A DNA stretch of 38,638 bases from Paracoccaceae bacterium (GTDB lineage Bacteria > Pseudomonadota > Alphaproteobacteria > Rhodobacterales > Rhodobacteraceae). Made by a program: the position numbers and the translations under genes. The notes below the pieces were generated by a model. That model was not told where the DNA came from. It was given only the letters and a program-made list of their open reading frames with translations, and made no database searches. Every line of letters begins with the position of its first letter. The stretch's first letter is position 1. Where the stretch lies: contig JANSXY010000032.1 in the NCBI GenBank assembly GCA_024742695.1, positions 1 through 38,638 on the forward strand, given 5' to 3'. Shown here piece after piece: positions 29,327 to 38,503 of the stretch.

Positions 29327-30871
29327 GTGATCCGCGACAACCGTCGGTTCCGTTGCAACGAGTTCGGTGGCGTGCTGATCTTCTGGGCCCTCGGCATCGT
29401 CGCGTTCCTGGGCTTCGTCGCGCTGTCCTTCGATGTCGGGCGGATCGCCAATACCCAGACCGAGATGCAGACCCTGGTGGACGAGGTCGCGCTGGCCGCG
29501 GGCGGCGAGATCGACCGCCTGCCCGGCGCGCAGGAGCGCGCGCTGGCCGCCGCCGACGACCTGATCCGCGGCAAGATCCAGACCTTCGGCGATGGCGGGC
29601 AGTTGCTGGATCGGGGGCGGGCCCTGAGCACGGCGGAATGCGACGCGCTTGTCGATGCCGGGGGCGACCCGGCGGACTGCGACGGCGATTTCACGGTCGC
29701 GTTCCTCGACGCCGCCGGCGGCCCCGCCCTGACCGACGCCACCACCCGTTTCGTCCGCGTCACCGCCGTGCCGCGGCGGGTGCAGACGCCGCTGTCGCGC
29801 GGCATCGCGCTGCTGACCGGCGGCAGCGGGCTGGACTTCTTCGACGCCCGCGCCACGGCCACGGCCGGGGCCACGACCTATGCCTGTGAACCCGTCAGGT
29901 TCGGGTTCTGCGTCAATCCAGACCCCGCCGCGGGCTATGATCCGTCCGCACTGGAGGGCCGTCAGATCCGGATCGCGGATTTCGGATCCGGCAACTCCGG
30001 GCTTCTGGACATGTCGAGCATGTATCCTAACGTCGAAGGCCCCTGTTCGGATGTCAGCGTCAACGGCGTCGGCTACGAGGTCTGCATGTACGGCGCCGAG
30101 GGCGCGACCTCGGGCTGTTTCGAGGTCGGCGACGGGCTGGATACCGAACCGGGCACCAAGGGCGGCAACTTCCTGGCCGCGATCAACACCCGCTTCGACA
30201 TCTACACCGGTGTGACCAACAACGACGAACGGGATATCGACTATCGGCCGGCCCCGAACGTCGTGCGCGAATGCACCCCGCAGGGCAACAGCGGGAACAA
30301 CGGGAACGGCAACGGCAACAACGGCGGCGGCACCCTGCCGGCCGCGTCGCTGCCGCGCGACAGCTGTTTCGATGGCGGCGGCTGCACCACGATCGGCGAT
30401 GGCGACTGGACGGCCGGGCGGGCGGATTACCTGCTCACGAACTATGGCCCGCTGCCCGACGGCGGCGACACGCCCGAGGATTTCCCCGGCGATCTCGCGG
30501 ATTGGGTGGCGGTCAGCACCGCCAGCACGCGCTGGGAACTCTACCTTGCCGAGCTTGCCGCTGCCGACGGCGGCGACATCCTGGAAAACCGCTGCATCAC
30601 CGGCGTTCCCGAAACGCCCGGCTACGCCGCCGCCCCGGTCAGCGCCGATGGGCCGGGCCGCCGCCTGATGGTGGGCGCGGCGGTCGACTGCGCCTCGGGC
30701 ATCGACATCAACGGCCGCACCCAGGACGTGCCGGCGGCCGACTATTTCCTGATGTTCCTGACCGAACCCGCCGATGGCGGCAACGAGGACATCTGGCTGG
30801 AGGTCGTGCAGGAAATCCCGACCGACGGCACCGAGTCGCTCATCTACCGCGTGGTGAGGTTGCTGGACTGA
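29327..30871 (+). CDS. TadG-like pilus assembly protein
   Basis: The 514-residue protein has one N-terminal membrane segment (about residues 14-36), followed by the TadE/G-type continuation ALSFDVGRIANTQTEMQTLVDEVALAAGG. The remaining 450 residues are predicted extracytoplasmic, rich in Asp, Gly and Thr, with several paired Cys (for example CEPVRFGFC near 186-194). A low-complexity Asn/Gly linker lies at about residues 319-334. It is shorter than, and has no clear von Willebrand factor A motif of, classical TadG. It is a minor pseudopilin-like component. The start GTG at 29327 follows AAAGGACGAAGGCC. It overlaps the next gene by one base. Confidence 0.82.
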   Translation: MIRDNRRFRCNEFGGVLIFWALGIVAFLGFVALSFDVGRIANTQTEMQTLVDEVALAAGGEIDRLPGAQERALAAADDLIRGKIQTFGDGGQLLDRGRALSTAECDALVDAGGDPADCDGDFTVAFLDAAGGPALTDATTRFVRVTAVPRRVQTPLSRGIALLTGGSGLDFFDARATATAGATTYACEPVRFGFCVNPDPAAGYDPSALEGRQIRIADFGSGNSGLLDMSSMYPNVEGPCSDVSVNGVGYEVCMYGAEGATSGCFEVGDGLDTEPGTKGGNFLAAINTRFDIYTGVTNNDERDIDYRPAPNVVRECTPQGNSGNNGNGNGNNGGGTLPAASLPRDSCFDGGGCTTIGDGDWTAGRADYLLTNYGPLPDGGDTPEDFPGDLADWVAVSTASTRWELYLAELAAADGGDILENRCITGVPETPGYAAAPVSADGPGRRLMVGAAVDCASGIDINGRTQDVPAADYFLMFLTEPADGGNEDIWLEVVQEIPTDGTESLIYRVVRLLD

Positions 30872-31374
30872 TGGCGATGCGGCTGGCCTCTCTCCTCCGT
30901 CGGTTCCTGCGCCGCGACCGTGGCGCGGCGCTGGTCGAGTTCGCCCTGATCCTGCCAACGGCGCTGGTGATCTTCGCGGTGATGTTCGAATCCGGCCGGA
31001 TGATGTTCGCGTACCAGACGGCGGTCTCGGGGGTGCGCGACGCCGCACGTTACGCGGCGCGCGCGGCCGATCCCGCATCGGTCTGCCCGACTCTCGCCTC
31101 GGGCTACTGGACGACCTTCGCGACCGAGGCGCAGACCAACCTTGCCCAGATCATCGGTCGCGACGGCAGCCTGTTCACCGTGCAGTCGGTCGAGGTCACA
31201 TCGGCCTGCCCGACCCCATCGGTCACGCTGCGCGAGACGAATGTCGGCGTCGTCACCGTGACGGCGACGGTGCGGATCGATTTCCTCTTCGGCCCCGTGC
31301 TGGGGCTGTTCGGCGGCTCGCTGTCGGGGGTCACGGCCCGCGTGAACGACCAGGCGCGGATTTTCGGCACATGA
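30871..31374 (+). CDS. TadE-like pseudopilin 1
   Basis: The 167-residue protein has a basic leader (residues 1-17), then GAALVEFALILPT with a probable prepilin-peptidase cleavage after Gly18, and a membrane helix at about 21-43 followed by GRMMFAYQTAVSGVRDAARYAAR. This matches the TadE-like domain. The extracytoplasmic part has two separated Cys residues and ends in DQARIFGT. TadE and TadF are pseudopilins processed like Flp and needed for pilus assembly. The gene overlaps its upstream neighbour by one base and its downstream neighbour by 4 bp. Confidence 0.88.
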   Translation: MAMRLASLLRRFLRRDRGAALVEFALILPTALVIFAVMFESGRMMFAYQTAVSGVRDAARYAARAADPASVCPTLASGYWTTFATEAQTNLAQIIGRDGSLFTVQSVEVTSACPTPSVTLRETNVGVVTVTATVRIDFLFGPVLGLFGGSLSGVTARVNDQARIFGT

Positions 31375-31997
31375 CCCGCCTTCCCCCCCTCCGGCGCACG
31401 ACGTTCCTGCGCGACGACAGCGGCGCGACGCTGGTCGAGTTCGCACTGGTGATCGGGCTTCTGCTGGTCCTGATCTTCATGATGTTCGATTTCGGCCGGA
31501 TCGCCAACGCGATGGTGTTCACCCAGAAGGGCGTCGAGCGGGTGGCGCGTGCCGCGATCGTCTCCGCCCCGGTCTGCGGCAGCGTTCCCACGACCGTCCA
31601 GCGCCGATCCGGAAACAGCTCCGATCCCGGCACGCTGTGCCGCAGCGCCGCCGATCCCTGCGACACCTACACGGTCACCTGCACGGCCAATCCCCGCACC
31701 GCGACCGCAGGTTCGGTGCCCGCGATCATGGACCCGTTCCTGCCCGCAGTCTCGACCGGCGGGACGCTGACATTCACCTATGAGAGCGACAACTACCCCG
31801 ATTCGCCACGGATCGGCTTCGTCACCGGGCCGACCGCGCCGATCGTCTCGGTCGAGCTTTCCGGGGTGCGGCTGACCATGGTTTCGCCGCTGGCCGGGCT
31901 TCTGGGCCTCGTGTCCGGCACCCAAAGCACGCTTTTTCAGAATGGCTTCACCCTGCCCACGATACGAGTGAGCCTACCCGCGGAGGATCTTCAATGA
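31371..31997 (+). CDS. TadE-like pseudopilin 2
   Basis: The 208-residue protein is organised like its upstream neighbour: a 17-residue leader, GATLVEFALVIGLLL with Gly18 at the expected cleavage site, a membrane helix to about residue 43, then FDFGRIANAMVFTQKGVERVARAAIV. Its extracytoplasmic part contains four Cys (CGSVP, CRSAADPCDTYTVTC) that may form disulfides. It is the larger member of the pair, possibly equivalent to TadF. It overlaps both neighbours by 4 bp (ATGA), so the genes are strictly co-translated. Confidence 0.87.
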   Translation: MTRLPPLRRTTFLRDDSGATLVEFALVIGLLLVLIFMMFDFGRIANAMVFTQKGVERVARAAIVSAPVCGSVPTTVQRRSGNSSDPGTLCRSAADPCDTYTVTCTANPRTATAGSVPAIMDPFLPAVSTGGTLTFTYESDNYPDSPRIGFVTGPTAPIVSVELSGVRLTMVSPLAGLLGLVSGTQSTLFQNGFTLPTIRVSLPAEDLQ

Positions 31998-33283
31998 CGT
32001 TGCATCTGCAAGGATCACTGACCGACCGCGGCGAGCCGGAGACCGCAATGGAAGAACACGAACACGTCGCGCTGGTTCTCAGCCGCAACCCGACGGTCAC
32101 GGAGGCGGCCGGCCGGATCCTCAGGCGACTGCCGGGCTACCATGTCCAGGTCGTGCAGGAACCGCTGGACGCGGTTTCGCCGGAAACCCTGGGCGCGCTG
32201 GCGCTGGCCGAGGTGCTGGTGTTCGAGGCCGAAACCGCGGCGCTGTCGCAGGGCGACCCGGTCAGCAACATCCTGGCGCATCGCGGCCCGACGACCCGGA
32301 TCATCGCGGTGACCCCGGCCGACCTGCCGCTGTCGATGGCCCGCCACCTGATGAAATCCGGCATCGACGAGGTTGTGCCGGCCGAGGCCACGGTCGCGGA
32401 ACTCGAAGACTCGCTGACGTCCGCGCTGAGCTCCATGCTCGATCGCCGGGGTCGGGCCGGCACGGGCACGGGAGACGCGCCGGGGCGCCGCGGCACCGTC
32501 ATCGCGGTGGCCGGGGCGCGCGGCGGGCTGGGCGCGACGACGATCGCGGTGAACCTTGCCGACATGCTGCTTGATCCGCATGGCCTGCTGCGCAAGACCC
32601 CCAGCCACACCGTCGCGCTGATCGATCTCGACGTGCAGTTCGGCAACGCGGCCACCTATGTCGATCTCGAGGATCGCGGCGCGCTGATCGAACTGGCGCG
32701 CGCCTCGGGCCCGCCCGACAGCTCGTTCCTCGAATACGCGCTGCAGCGGCATGAAAGCGGGCTGCGTGTGCTGCCCGCCCCGATCGCCGCGATGCCGCTG
32801 GAGGCGCTTGACGTGATCCGCGTCGGCGCGCTGATCGACACGCTGCGCACCAGCTACGACTATGTCGTGATCGACCTGCCGCATGCGCTGGTCAGCTGGC
32901 TCGAGGCGGTGGTCGAACGCACCGACATGCTGCTGATGGTGACCGATACCTCGGTGCCCTCGGTTCGCAGCGCCCGGCGGATGATCAACCTGCTGACCGA
33001 AGAGAACCCGGCACTTGCGACCGAGATCGTGATCAACCGCGAGAGCAAGCCGCTGGTGCAGTCGCATTCCCACAAGCTGGCGGCAGAGGCCCTGCGCCTG
33101 CCGCTGCGGCATTTCATCGCCGCCGATCCCAATGCCGCGCGCCGTGCCATCGACCGCGGCGAGGTGATGGCGACGGTCGCCCCGAATTCTTCGATGACGA
33201 AATCATTACGACGCCTGGCGGGTTACATTTTGAAGACCTTCCCGGCACCGGCCACGGCCGGCCAATCACAGGGGAGCAATTGA
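31994..33283 (+). CDS. cpaE: CpaE/TadZ family pilus localisation ATPase
   Basis: The 429-residue protein has an N-terminal receiver-like domain (about 25-140, VALVLSRNPTVTEAAGRIL) that lacks an obvious phospho-acceptor arrangement. It is followed by a MinD/ParA-like ATPase beginning VIAVAGARGGLGATTIAVNLAD (about 165-186). That P-loop, GGLGATT, lacks the usual second Lys, as in other CpaE/TadZ proteins. A DLDVQFGN Walker-B-like segment follows near residue 215. TadZ marks the pole at which the Tad machine assembles. An internal ATG at 32048 would give a slightly shorter form. It starts inside the end of the previous gene and ends 1 bp before cpaF. Confidence 0.92.
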   Translation: MTLHLQGSLTDRGEPETAMEEHEHVALVLSRNPTVTEAAGRILRRLPGYHVQVVQEPLDAVSPETLGALALAEVLVFEAETAALSQGDPVSNILAHRGPTTRIIAVTPADLPLSMARHLMKSGIDEVVPAEATVAELEDSLTSALSSMLDRRGRAGTGTGDAPGRRGTVIAVAGARGGLGATTIAVNLADMLLDPHGLLRKTPSHTVALIDLDVQFGNAATYVDLEDRGALIELARASGPPDSSFLEYALQRHESGLRVLPAPIAAMPLEALDVIRVGALIDTLRTSYDYVVIDLPHALVSWLEAVVERTDMLLMVTDTSVPSVRSARRMINLLTEENPALATEIVINRESKPLVQSHSHKLAAEALRLPLRHFIAADPNAARRAIDRGEVMATVAPNSSMTKSLRRLAGYILKTFPAPATAGQSQGSN

Positions 33284-33284
33284 T

Positions 33285-34661
33285 ATGTTCAAGGATTTCA
33301 GGAAAGACCCCCCCGAAAAGACCTCGAACGTGGTCGACCTGCCGGCCGCGGCGCCGGTGCGCACGGAGACCGAGGCGGACCCTGCGCTGCTGTCCTATCT
33401 GGAACTGAAGAGCCGGCTGCACGAGGAACTTCTGGGCCGGCTCAACCTGGCCCTGATCGACAAGGTCCAGCCCGCCGACCTGCGGCGCGAGATTTCCACC
33501 CTCGTCTCCGACTTCCTGGCCGCCGAGGCGCGGCCGATGCGCGGCGAGGAGGTTCTCAAGCTCGTCGACGACCTGATCCACGAGGTCACCGGCCTCGGCC
33601 CGCTGGAACCCCTGCTGGCCGATCCAACGGTGACCGACATCCTGGTGAACACCCACCACAACGTCTATGTCGAACGCCGCGGCCGGCTGGAAAAGACCAA
33701 CGTCCGGTTCCGCGACGAACGCCACCTTCTGCGGATCATCGACAAGATCGTGAGCCGCGTCGGACGCCGGATCGACGAGGCGCAGCCCTGGGTCGACGCC
33801 CGCCTTGAGGACGGCAGCCGGGTGAACGCGATCATCCGGCCATGTGCGGTGGACGGGCCGACCCTGTCGATCCGGAAATTCTCGCGCGTGCCGCTGACCA
33901 TGGAAAAGCTGATCAACAACAACGCGCTCAGCCCGGCGGCGGGGGAGTTCCTGCGCGCCGTCGTCGGCGCGCGGCTGAACGTTCTGATCTCGGGCGGCAC
34001 CGGTTCGGGCAAGACGACGATGCTGAACGCCATGTCCTCCTACATCGGGATGAACGAACGGATCGTCACGATCGAGGACGCGGCGGAACTCCAGCTGCAG
34101 CAGGATCACGTCGTGCGGCTGGAAACCCGGCCGGCCAGCGCCGAGGGCACCGGCATCGTCAGCCAGCGCGACCTGGTGCGCAACGCGCTGCGGATGCGCC
34201 CCGACCGGATCATCATCGGCGAGGTCCGGGGCGCGGAAAGCCTTGACATGCTGCAGGCGATGAACACCGGCCACGACGGCTCGATGACCACGATCCACGC
34301 GAACTCGGCCCGCGACGCGCTGGGCCGGCTTGAGCAGATGGTGGCGATGTCGGGCTTCGAACTGCCGCTGTCGGCGGTCCGCCGGCAGATGTCCTCGGCG
34401 CTGCATATCGTGCTGCAACTCGCCCGCCTGACCGACGGCCGCCGCCAGGTGATCGGCATCTCGGAGATCACCGGGATGGAGGGCGACATCATCACGATGC
34501 AGGACATCTTCGTGTTCCGCCGCCGCGGCGTCGGCCCGGACGGCACCGTGCTGGGCGATTTCACCGCCACCGGCATGCGGCCGCATTGCCTTGAACAGCT
34601 GGAAGCGGCCGGCATGCAACTGCGCACCTCGGCCTTCGTTCCGATGGAGGCCGCGCAATGA
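33285..34661 (+). CDS. cpaF: CpaF/TadA pilus assembly ATPase
   Basis: The 458-residue secretion ATPase has a Walker A loop GGTGSGKT at residues 237-244, an Asp-box stretch [14 protein letters not shown] (about 258-271), Walker B-like [11 protein letters not shown] (308-318) and the His box [14 protein letters not shown] (328-341). The N-terminal part (about 90-170) is the usual TadA N1/N2 region ([19 protein letters not shown]). It powers both extension and retraction of the Flp pilus from the cytoplasmic face, together with TadB and TadC. Its stop overlaps the start of tadB by 4 bp. The family assignment is certain. Confidence 0.96.
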   Translation: MFKDFRKDPPEKTSNVVDLPAAAPVRTETEADPALLSYLELKSRLHEELLGRLNLALIDKVQPADLRREISTLVSDFLAAEARPMRGEEVLKLVDDLIHEVTGLGPLEPLLADPTVTDILVNTHHNVYVERRGRLEKTNVRFRDERHLLRIIDKIVSRVGRRIDEAQPWVDARLEDGSRVNAIIRPCAVDGPTLSIRKFSRVPLTMEKLINNNALSPAAGEFLRAVVGARLNVLISGGTGSGKTTMLNAMSSYIGMNERIVTIEDAAELQLQQDHVVRLETRPASAEGTGIVSQRDLVRNALRMRPDRIIIGEVRGAESLDMLQAMNTGHDGSMTTIHANSARDALGRLEQMVAMSGFELPLSAVRRQMSSALHIVLQLARLTDGRRQVIGISEITGMEGDIITMQDIFVFRRRGVGPDGTVLGDFTATGMRPHCLEQLEAAGMQLRTSAFVPMEAAQ

Positions 34662-35614
34662 ACGAGATCGGCCCGATGGATCCCGCGACGCTGATCGCCA
34701 TCGGCGTCTTCTTCGGCGTTCTGCTGGTCTTCGACGGACTGCGCCGCATCGCCGGCCGCGCCCGCTCGACCGAGGCGATGGCCGAGCGGCGCCTGAAGGC
34801 GCCGGGCAGCCCGCTGCCGGACTTCGGCGACGGCCTGCTCACCGCGGCGGCGAAGGCCAAGAAGCCCGGCCCGATGGACCGGCTGTCGCTCGCCCTCGAC
34901 GGCGCGGGCATCAAGATGAAACCCGGCGCCGTCGTCGCCATCGTCATCGGCGCCGCCGTGCTCAGCTTCAGCCTTTCGGCGCTGCTGCTGCCGCTGGCGC
35001 TGGCGCTGGTTCTCACCATCGTCCTGTCGGTCCTGATGCCGATCGCGATCATCGACCGGATGCGCAAGGCCCGGCTCGACAAGCTGACGCAGCAGTTGCC
35101 CGATGCCCTGGAACTCATGGCGCGGGCACTCAAGGTCGGCCACCCGCTGAACATCTCGATCGAGGCGGTATCACGCGAGATGGCCGCGCCGATCGCGATC
35201 GAGTTCGAACGCATGGTCGACCAGGTGACCTACGGCGAGGACATCGTCACCGCCTTCCACGACCTCGCCGCGCGCAACCGCAGCGAGGATTTCGACTATC
35301 TCGCGGTCGCGGTCGGCATCCAGCACGGCACCGGCGGCAACCTGGCCCGGATCCTCGAGATCCTCGCCAAGGTGATCCGCGACCGGTCGACGATGCGGCG
35401 CAAGATCTCGGCGATCTCCGCGGAGGGCCGGGTTTCCGCGATGATCCTGTCGATCCTGCCCTTCGCGATGGTCGCGATCACTCACATGATGTCGCCGGAA
35501 TACTACGGCGACGTGGCCGACGACAGCCGGTTCCGGACGATGGCGATCATCGCGCTGGTCCTGACCGTCGTGAACATCATCGCGCTGCGCAAGCTCGTCA
35601 GCTTCCGGTTCTGA
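34658..35614 (+). CDS. tadB: Tad pilus inner-membrane platform protein TadB
   Basis: The 318-residue protein has an N-terminal membrane segment (about 8-28), a strongly hydrophobic pair near 85-130, a cytoplasmic type II secretion F domain (about 140-270, [24 protein letters not shown]) and C-terminal membrane segments (about 265-318). Together with TadC it forms the platform that couples the CpaF ATPase to pilin extraction from the membrane. It overlaps cpaF by 4 bp and is followed 10 bp later by tadC, with an AGGAGG site between. Confidence 0.94.
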   Translation: MNEIGPMDPATLIAIGVFFGVLLVFDGLRRIAGRARSTEAMAERRLKAPGSPLPDFGDGLLTAAAKAKKPGPMDRLSLALDGAGIKMKPGAVVAIVIGAAVLSFSLSALLLPLALALVLTIVLSVLMPIAIIDRMRKARLDKLTQQLPDALELMARALKVGHPLNISIEAVSREMAAPIAIEFERMVDQVTYGEDIVTAFHDLAARNRSEDFDYLAVAVGIQHGTGGNLARILEILAKVIRDRSTMRRKISAISAEGRVSAMILSILPFAMVAITHMMSPEYYGDVADDSRFRTMAIIALVLTVVNIIALRKLVSFRF

Positions 35615-35624
35615 GGAGGTCAGG

Positions 35625-36623
35625 ATGATCGAGACGATCCAGCAGTTCCTCACCGACTTGCCCGTCGACCGCACGACGCTGATCGTGATCGGCCTGGCCT
35701 TCGGGATATTCCTTGTTTTCGTTGGAGTATTCTACCCGGTGCCCGACACCGCCCGGATCGCCCGGCGGATGGCCGCCGCACGGGTCGACAAGCCCGCAGC
35801 GCAGCGCGCCGCCCTGTTGCGCGATACCGACTATTCGCCGACCGGGATGATGAAGGCGCTCGTGCCGCTCGAGGCGCGCGAACGCGGCGAGATCGCGAGG
35901 CAGCTCAAACAGGCCGGCTTCGAGAGCCGGATGGCCCTGGCCAACTATTTCCTGCTGCGCTTCGTGGTCGGCCTGATGCTGCCCCTGGCCTTCGGCCTCG
36001 TCTACCTTGTGGCTGCACGCACCGGCAGGGTCGAGGATCTCGGCCCCTTCGTCGCCGGCCTTGACCCCTACAACGTCGTGCAGATCGTGGCCGGCATGAT
36101 CCTCGTGGGTTTCTACGGGCCGGCCTACCTGCTGCGCGCGCGTATCGCAAACCGTCAGATGCGGATCGAGCAGGCGTTCCCGAACGCGCTGGACCTGATG
36201 AAGATCGCGATCGAGGCGGGGATGGGCTTCGACGCCGCGATGACCCGCGTCGCGCAGGAACTGCACGAGGCCGCGCCAGAGCTGTCGCGTGAAATCATCG
36301 ACGCGCAGCGCGAAATCCTCGCCGGCCGCGACCGGACCCGCGCCTACATGGCGATGGCCGAGCGGCTGGGGATCGAAGAGGCGCGCTCGTTCGTCGCCCT
36401 GCTTCTGCAGTCGATCCAGTTCGGCACCAGCGCGGCGCAGGCCCTGACGGTCTATTCCGAGGAGATGCGCCAGCGCCGCGAACTCCGCGCACAGGAAAAG
36501 GCGAACAAGCTGCCGGTGCAGATGTCGGCGGTGATGGCCTTCCTGATGTTGCCGGCGCTGCTGCTGATCTCGGTCGGCCCGGCCGTCACCCGCTACCTGT
36601 CCTTCATGGAACTGACCAACTAG
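35625..36623 (+). CDS. tadC: Tad pilus inner-membrane platform protein TadC
   Basis: The 332-residue protein has an N-terminal membrane segment (about 15-35), a hydrophobic pair near 107-165, a type II secretion F domain (about 180-300, EQAFPNALDLMKIAIEAGMGFDAAM) and a final membrane segment (about 300-325). It is the second platform protein of the Tad machine. The ribosome-binding site is AGGAGG. It is the last tad gene in the window: the following LysR gene is convergent, with only 11 bp between their stop codons, so TadD and other components normally downstream are not encoded here. Confidence 0.94.
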   Translation: MIETIQQFLTDLPVDRTTLIVIGLAFGIFLVFVGVFYPVPDTARIARRMAAARVDKPAAQRAALLRDTDYSPTGMMKALVPLEARERGEIARQLKQAGFESRMALANYFLLRFVVGLMLPLAFGLVYLVAARTGRVEDLGPFVAGLDPYNVVQIVAGMILVGFYGPAYLLRARIANRQMRIEQAFPNALDLMKIAIEAGMGFDAAMTRVAQELHEAAPELSREIIDAQREILAGRDRTRAYMAMAERLGIEEARSFVALLLQSIQFGTSAAQALTVYSEEMRQRRELRAQEKANKLPVQMSAVMAFLMLPALLLISVGPAVTRYLSFMELTN

Positions 36624-36634
36624 GGCCCCGGCGA

Positions 36635-37585
36635 TCAGTCCAGCAGCCGCAGATCGCCGGCGAGCCACGGGTAGCGCGAGACCGCGGGTTCCACGATCTG
36701 CGCCGCGACCAGCGGGCGCAGACGTGCGGCGACCCTGGTCGGCATGTCGCGTAGAACCCCCGCCCGTGCCGACAGCGAGATCGTGCGCTCCAGCCGGCCG
36801 AAGGGCAGCGGCCAAAGCTCCGTCCGGTCGCGAAACCGCATCGCGTGCAGGAACCCCAGCGGCGTGAGGATCGTCCAGCCCGCGCCCTCGGCGACCATGG
36901 CGAGGATCGCGTGGTAGCTGTCCAGTTCGAACCGGTGCATCAGCCGCAGGTTCTGCCGCGCCAGATGGGCCGCGATCTGGCGGCCCATGTGATGCCGCTG
37001 GGTATACAGGATCAGCGGCAGCGCCGTGAGATCGGCGGTTCCGTCGACGCCGCGCGGCAGGCAGGCGACGAAGGGTTCGGCAAGGATCGGGTGCACTTCC
37101 ATCCAGTCGGCGGCAGCGCCCATGTCGGCGGCCACGACCATGTCGAGCGCGCGCGCGTCGAGCTGGTCGAACAGCCAGTGGCTCGCCCCGGTTTCAAGCA
37201 GGAACTGGCTGCCCTTCAACTCCTCCGCCATGCCCGACAGGAGCCGCGGCGTCACCTCGGCGTCGAAATCCTCGATCATCCCAAGCCGGAACCGGGTCAG
37301 GTGCGACAGGTCGGCCATGCCGATCTCGGCGCGCGCCTCGGCGATCTCGTTGAGGATCGTCTGGGCATGACGGCGAAAGATCTCGCCGGCCGGGGTCAGC
37401 GCGAAGGGGCGCGCGGCGCGGTCCAGCAACTCGGCCCCCAGCGCGGCCTCGAGCCCGGCGATCTGCTGGCTGACGGCAGAGGCCGAGGCCCCGAGCCTGC
37501 GCGCCGCGGCGCTGACCGTGCCTTCCTCGGCCGCAGCCACGAACACCTCGATCCCCCAGAGCGTGATCCGTCCGCCCGTTTCCAT
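36635..37585 (-). CDS. LysR family transcriptional regulator
   Basis: The 316-residue protein has an N-terminal winged helix-turn-helix (about 8-66): WGIEVFVAAAEEGTVSAAARRLGASASAVSQQI region, with recognition helix around ASASAVSQQIAGLE. The periplasmic-binding-protein-like effector domain (about 90-300) follows and includes FRLGMIEDFDAEVTPRLL. Length is normal for the family. Its targets are unclear: LysR genes usually diverge from their targets, but this one faces phaR in the same orientation with an 89-bp gap and converges on tadC. Confidence 0.9.
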   Translation of the reverse strand: METGGRITLWGIEVFVAAAEEGTVSAAARRLGASASAVSQQIAGLEAALGAELLDRAARPFALTPAGEIFRRHAQTILNEIAEARAEIGMADLSHLTRFRLGMIEDFDAEVTPRLLSGMAEELKGSQFLLETGASHWLFDQLDARALDMVVAADMGAAADWMEVHPILAEPFVACLPRGVDGTADLTALPLILYTQRHHMGRQIAAHLARQNLRLMHRFELDSYHAILAMVAEGAGWTILTPLGFLHAMRFRDRTELWPLPFGRLERTISLSARAGVLRDMPTRVAARLRPLVAAQIVEPAVSRYPWLAGDLRLLD

Positions 37586-37674
37586 TCGCCCGCTCCGTCA
37601 GGTTGCGGCGACGCTAGCCGCCAAGGGCGGGCAGCGCAATTCCGCCCGCCTTGCCCGCAGGCCGCGCGACCCGC

Positions 37675-38241
37675 TCAGAGCTTGGAAAGTTTCGACTGGA
37701 GTTCCGCAAGCTGCTGCTTGATCTGCGCCAGTTCCTCGCGCTCGTCCTGATCGGCGGCCTCCGGTTCCCCGCCGGTCTCGGCCTCGGGGCCGGAACTTCC
37801 GGGCCAGCCGACCATCATCGACTTCAGGAACGCCTGCTGCTGGCGCTGCACCGCGTCGAAACCCGGCACCGCCGCCATCGGGTTCGGCAGCGCGGTGAAA
37901 TTCTCCATCATCTTCGACTGGCCCTCGCGCAGCATCTCGAACGAGGCGGCGAGGAACTGCGGCACGATCGATTGCGCCTGCGTCGTGTAGCTGCGCACCA
38001 GGTCGGTCAGCACGTCCACCGGCAAGACGTTCTCGCCCCGGCTTTCGTGCTCGGCGATGATCTGGAGGAGGTACTGCCGCGTCAGGTCGTCGCCGGACTT
38101 GAGGTCGATGATCTGGACTTCCCGCCCGTCGCGGATGAAGGCCGCGATGTCGTCAAGCGTGACGTAGTCGCTGGTCTCGGTGTTGTAGAGCCGCCGGCTC
38201 GCGTAGCGCTTGATCAGCAGCGGTTTGTCGTCATCGGCCAT
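37675..38241 (-). CDS. phaR: Polyhydroxyalkanoate synthesis repressor PhaR
   Basis: The 188-residue protein starts MADDDKPLLIKRYASRRLYNT, the signature of the PHB/PHA accumulation regulator DNA-binding domain (about 8-70, also TLDDIAAFIRDGREVQIID). A second conserved repeat region contains VDVLTDLVRSYTTQAQSIVPQFL (about 74-96). The acidic C-terminus ends in a Glu/Gln/Lys coiled coil. PhaR represses phasin and its own gene and is released when it binds to polyester granules. The phaCAB or phasin genes are not in the window. A TGC-rich dyad upstream (38262-38278) may be its autoregulatory site. Confidence 0.95.
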   Translation of the reverse strand: MADDDKPLLIKRYASRRLYNTETSDYVTLDDIAAFIRDGREVQIIDLKSGDDLTRQYLLQIIAEHESRGENVLPVDVLTDLVRSYTTQAQSIVPQFLAASFEMLREGQSKMMENFTALPNPMAAVPGFDAVQRQQQAFLKSMMVGWPGSSGPEAETGGEPEAADQDEREELAQIKQQLAELQSKLSKL

Positions 38242-38261
38242 CGCTTCCCCTCCCCGGGCGG

Positions 38262-38278
38262 TTGCGGCACCGCAGCAA
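38262..38278. promoter_or_regulatory. TGC-rich dyad upstream of phaR, candidate PhaR operator
   Basis: TTGC (38262-38265) and GCAA (38275-38278) are the arms of a 17-bp imperfect dyad with inner GC/GC pairing, 20 bp upstream of the phaR start. PhaR of Paracoccus binds TGC-rich sites and represses its own gene, so autoregulation is plausible. Inference. Confidence 0.35.
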
Positions 38279-38503
38279 GCTTAAGGCGCGAAACCGAAAA
38301 CACAACCGTCTCTGCGGTGTAACGACAAGGGGGCAGATTTACTGGACTGGCGCGGGACGCTGTCCCGACGGTGACTTCCATGTTTGGCTCGGCCCCAGAA
38401 CAAGAACCGTTCTGCCCACAGACCTGTCATCAAGGCCTGACGGAAAATGGTGCAATGACTGGCACCATGGCGCAGGTCGCGGGACGAAAGCAGTCATAGA
38501 CCG
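38279..38503. other. Atypical intergenic DNA between phaR and the insertion sequence
   Basis: Base composition is visibly more balanced than in the flanking genes, with A/T-rich words and less codon-like periodicity. An 81-codon frame on the plus strand (38262-38507) reads with many Trp, Cys and His and matches no family I know. A 6-bp hairpin (CGGGAC, GCT, GTCCCG; 38353-38367) is the only secondary structure noticed. It may be promoter DNA of phaR plus acquired sequence or a remnant of another mobile element. Confidence 0.4.

Noticed and set aside
28277-31078. 933-codon open frame antisense to cpaB and the TadG-like gene
   Set aside because: Low-complexity, no motifs; it spans several real genes with overlapping ends on the other strand.
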